DNA of 38,624 bases from Bacteroidota bacterium (GTDB taxonomy: Bacteria > Bacteroidota > Bacteroidia > Bacteroidales > JAAUTT01), in assembly GCA_020048915.1 (NCBI GenBank), contig JAIFLU010000037.1, positions 1 to 38,624 on the forward strand, given 5' to 3'. Of the stretch, positions 16,504 through 23,936 are shown one piece after another. Position 1 is the first letter of the stretch. Each line of letters opens with the position of its first letter. The notes under the pieces were generated by a model. The model searched no databases, was not told where the DNA came from, and worked only from the letters and a program-made list of their open reading frames with translations. The position numbers and the translations under genes were made by a program.

Positions 16504-17517
16504 ATGTTTAAACACATCCTTTATATTATCCTGTTTGGGTTTTCAGGAATCATCTATGCTCAAACATTATCAGTCGAAAAAATTAAGGAAAACCAGTTTG
16601 TTATTAAACCTTCCGAAAAAGGTAGATTATACTGGAGTGCAAGTGCCGATAGTTGGAATAAAGCTGTTAAACTGAAAAGGACAGGCAAAACTGACACCTT
16701 TCGAATCCAGGACGTTCAGCCTGTTATTATGCTAAAATTACGCGGAGGCAAATCAATTTTTGCAGCTCCCCGACCAGTTGAATTGCAGGGAGGAATTAAT
16801 TTTCGAGATTTGGGAGGATATATAACTAAAACTGGCAGGCAGGTGAAATGGGGCAAAATATATCGCTCGGCCGATATCAGCAAATTAACCGACCAGGATT
16901 TAGTAACCTTAATAGCCCTGAACCTCAAAATGGATTGCGACCTGCGGGGCGAGAAAGAGTCCGAAGCAGCTCCCGATCGCTTACCCGAAGGGGTAGAGTA
17001 CATGCTTTTGCCTGCCGGTAGTGAAAATATAGGAACAGCAACTGCCAGCTACGACAGATATATGAAAGGGATTGAAACCGCCGACTCCTTTATGCGGGTA
17101 TTTTATGCGCGAACCGACCATCTGGCAAAAAAATACAAACCCATGTTTGATGCATTATTGAAACTTGGAAACGACCAGGCATTGCTGTTTCATTGTACCG
17201 CCGGGAAAGACCGCACAGGTATTGGTGCAGCTCTAATCCTTTATGTGCTTGGGGTAGACGAAGAAACTATTCTAAAAGACTATGAATTGACAAATTTATA
17301 CCGGAAAGAATATAACCATAAAATGATCAAAACATTAATGAATAAAGGTTTGTCAGAGGAAACTGCAAATTATATGATGTCGGCACAAGCAAAATTTTTG
17401 AAAAATGCAATAGAGGCAATAAAAAACGATTTTGGCAGCCTCGATTTATTTTTGCTGAATGAAATGGAGTTAACAGCCGATAAGAAAGCTTTACTATTGA
17501 ACAAATATTTGTACTAA
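16504..17517 (+). CDS. Exported tyrosine-phosphatase-like protein (Y_phosphatase3 type)
   Basis: A 337-residue protein with a signal peptide (cleavage near IIYAQ, residue 20), an N-terminal Ig-like segment (20-90) and a cysteine-phosphatase domain. The domain opens with GINFRDLGGYIT (98-108) and carries the P-loop HCTAGKDRTG at 230-239, with nucleophile C231 and R237. Such enzymes act on phosphotyrosine, phosphoinositides or other phosphomonoesters. Lying 18 bp after the acyltransferase, it appears to be the last gene of the phn transcript. Its export suggests organophosphate hydrolysis in the periplasm, not signalling (inference). Confidence 0.85.
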   Translation: MFKHILYIILFGFSGIIYAQTLSVEKIKENQFVIKPSEKGRLYWSASADSWNKAVKLKRTGKTDTFRIQDVQPVIMLKLRGGKSIFAAPRPVELQGGINFRDLGGYITKTGRQVKWGKIYRSADISKLTDQDLVTLIALNLKMDCDLRGEKESEAAPDRLPEGVEYMLLPAGSENIGTATASYDRYMKGIETADSFMRVFYARTDHLAKKYKPMFDALLKLGNDQALLFHCTAGKDRTGIGAALILYVLGVDEETILKDYELTNLYRKEYNHKMIKTLMNKGLSEETANYMMSAQAKFLKNAIEAIKNDFGSLDLFLLNEMELTADKKALLLNKYLY

Positions 17518-17871
17518 TTTAATTCGTTCTATTATATATTGAGTGATTGTTATTTTTGTTTCTCCCGAAAATAAAATCACATCGCCAAATCCGCAGTTAA
17601 TAAGCTAATAAGGTTGTTTGTTGATAATATTTAATATTACTACTAAGGTGAGAAAAAGTAAATAAGGTTTTGTAATGGATTTAAAAACCTTATTTCTTAA
17701 AAACAGACCTTAGTGAAATATTATAACTGATAAATATTAACCTCATTACCTTATTTTTCTAAAAATCAACCTTTGCATAGAAAAGAGACATTTTATTTGC
17801 TCACAATAATGTAACAATTGCATGATACTTTCCTAATATATCCATCTTACTTTCCACCCAAAAAAGGAAAG
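17518..17871. promoter_or_regulatory. Intergenic region with nested inverted repeats before the phnD-like gene
   Basis: A 354-bp spacer with no ORF. Its centre is a set of nested TAAGGT/ACCTTA inverted repeats (described as a separate repeat). Downstream, TTTG (17772-17775) and TTTATTTG (17792-17799) resemble -33/-7 elements, though the spacing of 16 is short. CTAAA at 17759 is not part of an 11-bp series. Confidence 0.45.
17607..17755. repeat. Three nested inverted repeats built on TAAGGT
   Basis: The outer pair is AATAAGGT (17607-17614) and ACCTTATT (17748-17755). The middle pair is ACTAAGGT (17642-17649) and ACCTTAGT (17707-17714). The inner pair is AAATAAGGTTTT (17660-17671) and AAAACCTTATTT (17684-17695), perfect over 12 bp. 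The pairs are centred near 17681, 17678 and 17677.5. All are perfect complements. Stems are AT-rich without a terminator tail, so multiple binding sites of a dimeric regulator or a cruciform are more likely than termination. Confidence 0.6.
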
Positions 17872-18801
17872 ATGCATAAAAAATTTTTACCATTCATATT
17901 TCTGATAGCCTGTTTGCTTTACAGCGCTTGCAAAAACTCTGAGATTAAATCCAATTACCCTGAAGTATTGCGTTTTGGAGTTTCTACCCTGGAAGAAGAT
18001 CCGGAACAGGCCCGATACCGCATGAAAGGGATGAAAGCTTACCTTGAAAAGGAATTGGGTATTGAAGTTGAGATTCATGAGGTGAGTGGCTATGCTACCA
18101 TTATTGAAGCCTTGAAATCAAAAAAACTCGATATTTGCAGCCTGGGAAGTTTTTCCTATATATTGGCTGCCCAATCGGCTAATGTAGAAGCTATTTCATG
18201 TCGGGGTACCCTGAACGGAAGACCTGAGCCCTATCATGGTGTTTTAATTACCAGTCCTTCCAGTGGCCTAAAAAGTATCGACGATGTCAAAAAAAATGCC
18301 AGCGGCTTAACCCTGGCCTTTGGAGATCCGGCTTCTACTTCCGGTCATTTAATACCCAGGGCTTACCTCGAAACTATTGGACTTACCAATAATAAATTCA
18401 AACAAACGTTTTTTACCAATAGTCATTCTACTACTTTTTTTACTGTGAGATCGGGAAAGACCGATATTGGATGTGTTTCCGAAAGTACCATCAACAAACT
18501 AATAAAAGAGGGCAGGGTGAAAAGGAATGAGTTTGTGGTTCTCTGGAAATCCGACCCAATTATCAACAGTGCTATTGGTATCAGAAAAGATCTCGATATC
18601 GGCTTTAAACTGGAGGTACAAAAAGCACTGGCCGATTTCCGGTTTAAAGACCCTGCAAACTGGAAAAAGTATGGAGTGCTTATTGCCAAGCAAACTATAT
18701 TACCATACGATTCCCTATGTTTAATTAATGCGCACGATTCGATGTTTAACGAATTAAGACAATTATCGGGTCGTTATAATTTATTAAGGCAAAAAAGATG
18801 A
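17872..18801 (+). CDS. PhnD-like phosphate/phosphite/phosphonate-binding lipoprotein
   Basis: A periplasmic substrate-binding protein of the PhnD family (309 residues from ATG 17872). The lipobox is LYSAC with Cys near residue 20, following a hydrophobic signal. Family features are LRFGVSTLEEDPEQARYRMKG-like opening, YATIIEALKSKKLDIC, LGSFSYILA, ITSPSSGLKSIDDVK, and LAFGDPASTSGHLIPRAYL (the conserved DPxSxSGxxxP motif). An in-frame TTG at 17818 would add 18 residues but spoil the lipoprotein signal. No phnC or phnE transporter genes are beside it; the next gene is a TonB receptor. Binding of phosphonate, phosphite or phosphate cannot be decided. Confidence 0.88.
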   Translation: MHKKFLPFIFLIACLLYSACKNSEIKSNYPEVLRFGVSTLEEDPEQARYRMKGMKAYLEKELGIEVEIHEVSGYATIIEALKSKKLDICSLGSFSYILAAQSANVEAISCRGTLNGRPEPYHGVLITSPSSGLKSIDDVKKNASGLTLAFGDPASTSGHLIPRAYLETIGLTNNKFKQTFFTNSHSTTFFTVRSGKTDIGCVSESTINKLIKEGRVKRNEFVVLWKSDPIINSAIGIRKDLDIGFKLEVQKALADFRFKDPANWKKYGVLIAKQTILPYDSLCLINAHDSMFNELRQLSGRYNLLRQKR

Positions 18802-18821
18802 TTCTCTTTTTTAATGGAAAG

Positions 18822-18866
18822 CTAAATTAAAGCTAACTATATTCTAACACAGTTACTTTTTATTTA
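18822..18866 (+). promoter_or_regulatory. PHO-box-like operator of TonB receptor gene 2
   Basis: CTAAATTAAAG (18822), CTAACTATATT (18833) and CTAACACAGTT (18844) form three units of exactly 11 bp, in the same CTAAA-CTAAC-CTAAC order as the SusC operator at 3315-3347. A -7-like TACTTTTT starts 10 bp after the last unit and a weaker TTTATTTA starts at 15 bp. The receptor ATG is about 200 bases further, so the leader would be long. Confidence 0.5.
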
Positions 18867-19059
18867 TCAATAATTTCCGCATCGCCACCTTTAACCAACC
18901 TGCTGAAATTAGTAAGGAGTAAGTCATTTTTTCTCTGTAGCACTTGAAACGCGCACCAATGCATTTTTATCAAAAGGAATTACTATAAAATTCCGACGCA
19001 AGTTATAAAGCAAAAAATGTTGTGGATTAAGTTATTAAGCAACACCTAAAAGATACCCT

Positions 19060-21483
19060 ATGAAATTTATTTTCATGATGCTACTATGCATATTTTTGTC
19101 CCTGGTTAGTTTTTGTCAGCCTGCTATGCTGTCCAAAAAGATGCCCCAAAATATAAGTGGAATTGTAGTTGATAATAATAAGCAGCCAATTGAATACGTA
19201 AATTTATTACTTTATAACTCTTTAAATTCGGCGCTGATTACAGGCGTAGTTTCCGATAGTAAAGGGGTGTTTGTTTTTCCAAACCTTCAACCGGGTAAAT
19301 ACTATATTAATTCAAAATTTATTGGCTTTAAAGAGAAAAAAGTTTTGAATTTACTATTGAATTATGGTAAAGGAGATCTTATACTTGATACAATTGAACT
19401 TGAGCCGGATGCTTATCAGTTAAAAAGTGTAATTGTCCAGGGGAATGCAAAATCGGTTGAGAACAGGTTGGAAAAGAAAGTGATTAATGTGGGTAAAGAT
19501 ATTGATGCAGGCACAGGAAATGCTGCTGATATCCTTCAGAAAGCTGCCTCTGTCAAAATTGACGATGAAGGTGCAGTTTCATTGCGGGGCAATGACAATG
19601 TCACGATCTTGATAAACGGGCGGCAGCAAACTATGAGTGGGCAATCTGTGCTAACCACAATTCCGGCTTCTTCCATCGAAAAAATTGAGATTATATCCAA
19701 TCCTTCTGCAAAATATCAGGCGGAAGGAACCGCCGGGATTATCAACCTTATTCTTAAGAAAAATAAAAAGGACAACATTAGCGTTCTTGCTTCGGTTAAA
19801 GCTGGTACAGCCCGGAAATATGCTGCCAACCTAAATACTTTTTACAGTAAGGGCATTTATAATTTTAACCTGCAACTAATGTATAACAACCTGGGCAGAT
19901 GCAATAATTCCTACCGTAACAGGCTTTTCAACTTTCCGGATTCAACAGTATACTTTTACGACGATTTTAAAAATCGAAGATATAGGGATGTGGATAATTT
20001 TGTTAGTGTTGGTAGCGGTATCGACCTCAAAAACCTCGAATTTTTTGGTTCTGTAAAATATGGGTTGTTCGAGCTGAACAAGATAAAAACCGGCGAACAA
20101 ACCAGAAGGGCAGAGCCGGAAAGTATCGGTTTAGATTTTTGGAGCCAAAATATTACAAAAATTCACTGGAACTATTTCGAGACAGAGATAAATATTAAAA
20201 TTAAGCCAAACAATACAAACCACGCGATGGAATTTTTACTTTATCGCTCGCAGGAGATTGGCAAGGACAGTTATAATACACATTCTTATCCTAAAAATAG
20301 CTTTAACGAAAAGACTGGTAACGACGAAAGAATCACTACCGATCAAACGGGGCATTATCATATTTACCAGGCAATGTTCGATTATGCTTATTCACTTAAC
20401 AAAAACAACCATTTTGAGTCAGGTTTTTTCTTTAAAGAAGTCGACAGGATAAATATTTTTAATAAAGGAGATTTTAATTTCGGCACAAATACCTGGGATT
20501 ATAATCCTGAATTTGAAAACAGGGTTGCCAACACGCATTTAATTTATGCCGGCTATTTGAACTTAAACGGAAAGTGGTCGAAACTCAATTATCAATTTGG
20601 GATTCGGGCGGAGAAGGAAAAGAGGGATATTCACATGTCGATGCCCGATTCATCAATAAATTTTTCAACTTTTGACTGGTTCCCATCAGCCTCACTTAGT
20701 TTTGAAATCACCCCCAATTTAAATTTTGTGTCAACGTTTGGTAAGCGTAAACAAGTTCCAAAGCTCTGGGCAGTAGTCCCCTTTACTTATGTTGACGATA
20801 AAAACTTTAGCACTGTTGGCAACCCGCTCCTGCGATCGGAATTTGCTGCAAAATGCGATATTGGGTTAGAATACTCTTGGGAAAAACTGACCGGTTCCTT
20901 TTCGTATTTTATAAACAACCGCAGCAATCCGATCATGCTGGTGCAATCTACGGGCGGGGAGTTCAAGAGTTCGGGCAACTGGAGCAATGTTCGCAAACAC
21001 GTGATGCAGGGAATTGAAGCTGGGAACAAGCTACCAGTCTCTAAGCATATAAACATAAGCCTCGATGGCAGTGTTTACTCCAACCACTTTGCCAGCGATT
21101 TCAAGGATAAGGTATTCAACAACAAAGCTATTAACTGGTATGCAAACCTGATTTTCGATTTTACATTGGGGAAATCTACAAAATTACAAGTATTTAATTC
21201 CTTCGGTAGCAAATACACCATGTTGCAGGGGTACTATACACCGCTTTATTATACAAACCTCAGCCTTAGCCATTCTATGCTGAATAAAAGCCTGGTTATA
21301 GGGGTTAAGACAAACGATATATTCCAAACCCGGCGCACTTATGCCAATATGCATGAGTGGGAAGGGTATTATGCCGAATATTTTAACTGGGAAAAAAGGT
21401 ATGTTTTAGTGAGTGTTATGTACAATTTCAACAAATACCAGAACAAGCAGAAAGCTATTGAATCGGAACGAGGGGCGATGTAG
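19060..21483 (+). CDS. TonB-dependent receptor, beta-barrel OMP family (receptor 2)
   Basis: An 807-residue outer membrane receptor. The signal peptide runs to about FCQP. A carboxypeptidase-regulatory-like domain follows (ISGIVVDNNKQPIEYVNLLLYN), then a plug domain (NAADILQKAASVKIDDEGAVSLRG, VTILINGRQQ, SIEKIEIISNPSAKYQAEGT, AGIINLILKK) and an OMP_b-brl_3-type barrel. It is not SusC-like and has no SusD neighbour. The ligand is unknown. Its place after a PhnD-like lipoprotein, and its PHO-box-like operator, suggest a role in organic-phosphorus uptake (inference). It is complete, ending with NKYQNKQKAIESERGAM and lacking a canonical C-terminal aromatic residue. Confidence 0.9.
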   Translation: MKFIFMMLLCIFLSLVSFCQPAMLSKKMPQNISGIVVDNNKQPIEYVNLLLYNSLNSALITGVVSDSKGVFVFPNLQPGKYYINSKFIGFKEKKVLNLLLNYGKGDLILDTIELEPDAYQLKSVIVQGNAKSVENRLEKKVINVGKDIDAGTGNAADILQKAASVKIDDEGAVSLRGNDNVTILINGRQQTMSGQSVLTTIPASSIEKIEIISNPSAKYQAEGTAGIINLILKKNKKDNISVLASVKAGTARKYAANLNTFYSKGIYNFNLQLMYNNLGRCNNSYRNRLFNFPDSTVYFYDDFKNRRYRDVDNFVSVGSGIDLKNLEFFGSVKYGLFELNKIKTGEQTRRAEPESIGLDFWSQNITKIHWNYFETEINIKIKPNNTNHAMEFLLYRSQEIGKDSYNTHSYPKNSFNEKTGNDERITTDQTGHYHIYQAMFDYAYSLNKNNHFESGFFFKEVDRINIFNKGDFNFGTNTWDYNPEFENRVANTHLIYAGYLNLNGKWSKLNYQFGIRAEKEKRDIHMSMPDSSINFSTFDWFPSASLSFEITPNLNFVSTFGKRKQVPKLWAVVPFTYVDDKNFSTVGNPLLRSEFAAKCDIGLEYSWEKLTGSFSYFINNRSNPIMLVQSTGGEFKSSGNWSNVRKHVMQGIEAGNKLPVSKHINISLDGSVYSNHFASDFKDKVFNNKAINWYANLIFDFTLGKSTKLQVFNSFGSKYTMLQGYYTPLYYTNLSLSHSMLNKSLVIGVKTNDIFQTRRTYANMHEWEGYYAEYFNWEKRYVLVSVMYNFNKYQNKQKAIESERGAM

Positions 21484-21498
21484 GAATGGGAAATTGTA

Positions 21499-21779
21499 AG
21501 AGACTGTTTAAAAATGAAACAAAATTATTTTTTAACACAGAGATATCTGTTTTGATCTCAAAAAGAATTCTGTTCCTTGAAAATTAATGCTATTAAATAA
21601 TTCAGGATATTGAGAAGGCACGGAGGGCACAGAGTTTTAGAAATCGCTGGCGATTTCACTTCCGTGACCTCTGTATTTTCTCTAAAAACAACCTTGATTA
21701 GTCGCTTTTTGTTATATGCTATCTCAATTGTTGCTTAAGATTCATTATTTATTCTCTGTGTTAAATTTAAACAGTTTCT
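21499..21779. mobile_element. MITE-like element or intergenic inverted-repeat unit
   Basis: About 280 bp without coding capacity fills the 320-bp gap between receptor 2 and the GNAT gene. The outer arms AGAGACTGTTTAAA (21499-21512) and TTTAAACAGTTTCT (21766-21779) match at 13 of 14. The inner arms are TTTAACACAGAGATA (21531-21545) and TATTCTCTGTGTTAAA (21750-21765). In the centre, GAAATCGC-TG-GCGATTTC is a perfect palindrome flanked by CACGGAGG/CACAGAG and TTCCGTG/CCTCTGT arms. This is the architecture of a miniature inverted-repeat element. No transposase and no second copy occur in the window. Confidence 0.5.
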
Positions 21780-21803
21780 AAGTTTCAAGAATTTTTTTAT
21801 ATC

Positions 21804-22226
21804 ATGGACTATTTTATAAAAACCGGCTTCGATCAGATGGATTTCGACCGTATTACGGCAATGCTTGAAAATGCATTCTGGAGTACCGGCATTAAAAAAC
21901 CGGAAGTTATTAAGGGCGCGCAAAATTCGGCATTGCTTGTTGGGGGTTTTAACGAGGAAAATAACCAAATTGCTTACTCCCGGGTAATTTCCGACAAAAC
22001 CCGTTTTGCATATATCCTTGATGTGTATGTGGACGAAAATTACCGAAAACAGGGCATTGGTCAGGCCATGATCCGGCATATATTGTCAAATCCTGAGCTA
22101 AGCGATGTATACCAATGGGCATTAATTACCAAAGATGCGCATGGAGTATATCAAAAAGTTGGGTTTTACCCTCTTCTCCATCCAAACAATTGGATGCAAC
22201 TCAGGTTCGACAGGCCGATGAGATAA
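21804..22226 (+). CDS. GNAT-family N-acetyltransferase
   Basis: A 140-residue GNAT acetyltransferase. The core strand and acetyl-CoA loop are seen in FAYILDVYVDENYRKQGIGQAMIRHIL (motif A, RKQGIG near residue 90), followed by WALITKDAHGVYQKVGFYPL and the conserved ending LHPNNWMQLRF. The substrate is unknown. The last 56 bp plus 16 bp of 3' sequence recur 1.4 kb downstream in a degraded copy. Confidence 0.87.
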   Translation: MDYFIKTGFDQMDFDRITAMLENAFWSTGIKKPEVIKGAQNSALLVGGFNEENNQIAYSRVISDKTRFAYILDVYVDENYRKQGIGQAMIRHILSNPELSDVYQWALITKDAHGVYQKVGFYPLLHPNNWMQLRFDRPMR

Positions 22227-22265
22227 ACTCAGTTCCTTTCTACTACAAAAATTACTTTTTCTACA

Positions 22266-22331
22266 AAATTCCTATATATGTTGTAACCTTTTCATCCTTT
22301 TTTCCCACTTATGGTTGTAATTAATTCGTAA
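22266..22331 (+). promoter_or_regulatory. Possible ECF-type promoter before the sigma-fusion gene
   Basis: TTGTAACCTTTTCATCC at about 22278-22294 resembles the GTAACC-type -35 elements of extracytoplasmic-function sigma promoters, which such sigma genes often use to regulate themselves. A matching -10 cannot be assigned with confidence. Confidence 0.25.
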
Positions 22332-23474
22332 ATGAGACAAGTTACAAACATCGAACTTATTGATAAAGCACTGAACGACGACAAGAAAGCCTTTAGCATT
22401 TTGGTCGACAGGCATTATACCTTTTGCATCAATAAGGCAAGTCGCATTGTTAATGACCACGACCTTGCCAAAGACTTGGTACAGGAAGGTTTAATGGAAG
22501 CCTACTTCAACTTATGTAAGCTTAGTGATAAACATGCTTTTAAACCATGGCTGGGAAGTATTATTCACAATGTTTGCAACAATTATATTCGCAAGAATAG
22601 CAAGAAATACGCTTCTTTGAAACATTATTTCGACGAACAACAAAGTATAGAAAGCAATGCAGAAGGCAAAATTGTTGAACTTGTTTTGCAAGCTGTGAAA
22701 ACTTTAGATGTGTCTTTCGAAGCCATTGTCTATGCTTTTTATTACGAAGGGAAAACCATTAGCGAGATATGCCACGAGCAGTCCATTACTCCGGCATTGG
22801 CAAAAGTGCGACTGCATAGGGCGCGTATTGAGTTAAAGGCCATACTGCTCGAAAAACCTGAAATGAAGGAATATAAACAATATTTTAAAAGCAAAAAAAC
22901 AATGAAAGAAGTTAAAATCATTGACCTCATACCTTCAAGCAATGACTTAAAAGCTTGGGTAATTACATTGCTCGAAGAAGAATCCAATTTGATAATACCC
23001 ATTGTAATCACAACTGAATTGGCCGCTACTTTGGCTGCTGGCATTAAAGGTATTGTTTTGCCACGTCCTCTAACTCATAATTTATTGGCTGATGTTTTAA
23101 GCACCAATGGGATACAGCCCGAAAGTGTTTATATAAACGATATTGAGAATGGCGTCTACCTTTCCGTTTTAAAAGCAAAAAGCCAAAACGTTGCACATGA
23201 ATACGATGCCCGACCTAGCGATGCCATAAACATTGCCGTACGATTCGGCTGCCCGATTTTTGTATCGCAAGCCGTTCTTAAAAAAGCAGGTATTCAAATC
23301 CCTGAAAAGTTTGGAAATCAACCTTCATTGAAGAAAGGAATTGGTCAATTGTTGCAGTATATCGAAAATGAACAGTTAAAAATTCAGGAACGTTTTAACT
23401 CAGCTAAAAATAAATCAGCCATTGATTTACAGGAACAAGCCGATAAACTGATGAGTTTTGTGTTTGAGGAATGA
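22332..23474 (+). CDS. ECF-type sigma factor fused to bifunctional nuclease (DUF151) and UVR-like tail
   Basis: A 380-residue fusion. Residues 8-90 are sigma-70 region 2 (FSILVDRHYTFCINKASRIVND, then AKDLVQEGLMEAYFNL and FKPWLGSIIHNVCNNYIRKN). Residues 115-172 are region 4 (SFEAIVYAFYYEGKTISEICHEQ, ALAKVRLHRARIELK). Residues 192-320 form a DUF151/bifunctional nuclease domain with IVLPRPLTHNLL, VYINDIENGVYLSVL, YDARPSDAINIAVR and CPIFVSQAVL. Residues 335-375 are a UVR-like helical hairpin (LLQYIENEQLKIQERF, AIDLQEQADKL). M191 could be an internal start giving a separate nuclease. The frame is continuous. DUF151 proteins are usually separate, so a sigma fusion would tie transcription initiation to a nuclease-like or sensory domain. 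Confidence 0.85.
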   Translation: MRQVTNIELIDKALNDDKKAFSILVDRHYTFCINKASRIVNDHDLAKDLVQEGLMEAYFNLCKLSDKHAFKPWLGSIIHNVCNNYIRKNSKKYASLKHYFDEQQSIESNAEGKIVELVLQAVKTLDVSFEAIVYAFYYEGKTISEICHEQSITPALAKVRLHRARIELKAILLEKPEMKEYKQYFKSKKTMKEVKIIDLIPSSNDLKAWVITLLEEESNLIIPIVITTELAATLAAGIKGIVLPRPLTHNLLADVLSTNGIQPESVYINDIENGVYLSVLKAKSQNVAHEYDARPSDAINIAVRFGCPIFVSQAVLKKAGIQIPEKFGNQPSLKKGIGQLLQYIENEQLKIQERFNSAKNKSAIDLQEQADKLMSFVFEE

Positions 23475-23645
23475 TTGGGCAGGCAATGGTTGGGTATATT
23501 TTAAACCAGGATGATTTTAGAGAAATATATCATTGGCTATTAGTTACAAGAGATGCCCATGGCGTATTTCAAAAAAGTAGGATTTCACCCTCCTCTCCAT
23601 CCAAACAATTGGATGCAACTCAGGTTTGGCAGGCCGTTGAGATAA
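23471..23645 (+). pseudogene. Truncated, frameshifted copy of the GNAT gene
   Basis: This stretch is homologous to the C-terminal 40% of the GNAT at 21804: IGQAMVGYIL, YHWLLVTRDAHGVFQK. One extra A in CAAAAAAG near 23570 breaks the frame. Removing it restores VGFHPPLHPNNWMQLRFGRPLR and a stop at 23643-23645. The N-terminal half is absent. The 3' 72 bp (23590-23661) is 67 of 72 identical to 22171-22242, including 16 bp past the stop codon, so the similarity is recent duplication or conversion and not protein-level selection. Confidence 0.75.
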
Positions 23646-23732
23646 AATCAGTTCCTTTCTATGCTGTGTTCTGTATATAATTTACTAACTTATATTTAAA
23701 GTTATTTTAAGACAGTGCTCCCCGGGTTTGAT

Positions 23733-23914
23733 TATCTTTGATTTCTAATATAAACGAACATTCATATGAACCTGGTATCCCACATTTCTCTTCCTGCATA
23801 TCGATCCACAATGTTTGATGTATGGCAAACTCCAACCGGGTATTTTATAAAATTTTGATAAAATGAAAATATTAAAATATAGCCCGGTTTGTTGTACAGA
23901 CCGGGTTTTTTTTT
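23733..23914 (+). promoter_or_regulatory. Attenuator-like leader upstream of the TPR gene
   Basis: A perfect TAnnTTTG element (TATCTTTG, 23733-23740) should start a transcript near 23747. The leader ends in an intrinsic terminator (23883-23914). The terminator's 5' arm CCCGGTT (23883-23889) can alternatively pair with AACCGGG (23834-23840), with the stem extended by TATTTTA (23841-23847) and TAAAATA (23873-23879) around a 3-base bulge. These two hairpins exclude each other, the usual layout of an attenuator or riboswitch expression platform. I recognise no known aptamer. A small RNA ending at the terminator is the alternative. Confidence 0.5.
23883..23914 (+). terminator. Intrinsic terminator in front of the TPR gene
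   Basis: CCCGGTTTGT and ACAGACCGGG form a 10-bp stem (one G-T wobble) with a 3-base loop, followed by nine T residues (23906-23914). It lies only 22 bp before the TPR gene's ATG, which favours regulated read-through. Confidence 0.8.
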
Positions 23915-23936
23915 GAACATCTAAAACCAACCATAC

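Noticed and set aside
17607-17755. Reading the nested inverted repeats as an intrinsic terminator of the phn operon
   Set aside because: The stems are AT-rich, the loops long, and no T-tract follows directly; three concentric pairs are not needed for termination.
23861-23917. 17-codon ORF running through the terminator before the TPR gene, a possible leader peptide
   Set aside because: It has no run of regulatory codons and its frame simply follows the terminator sequence, so it is probably fortuitous.
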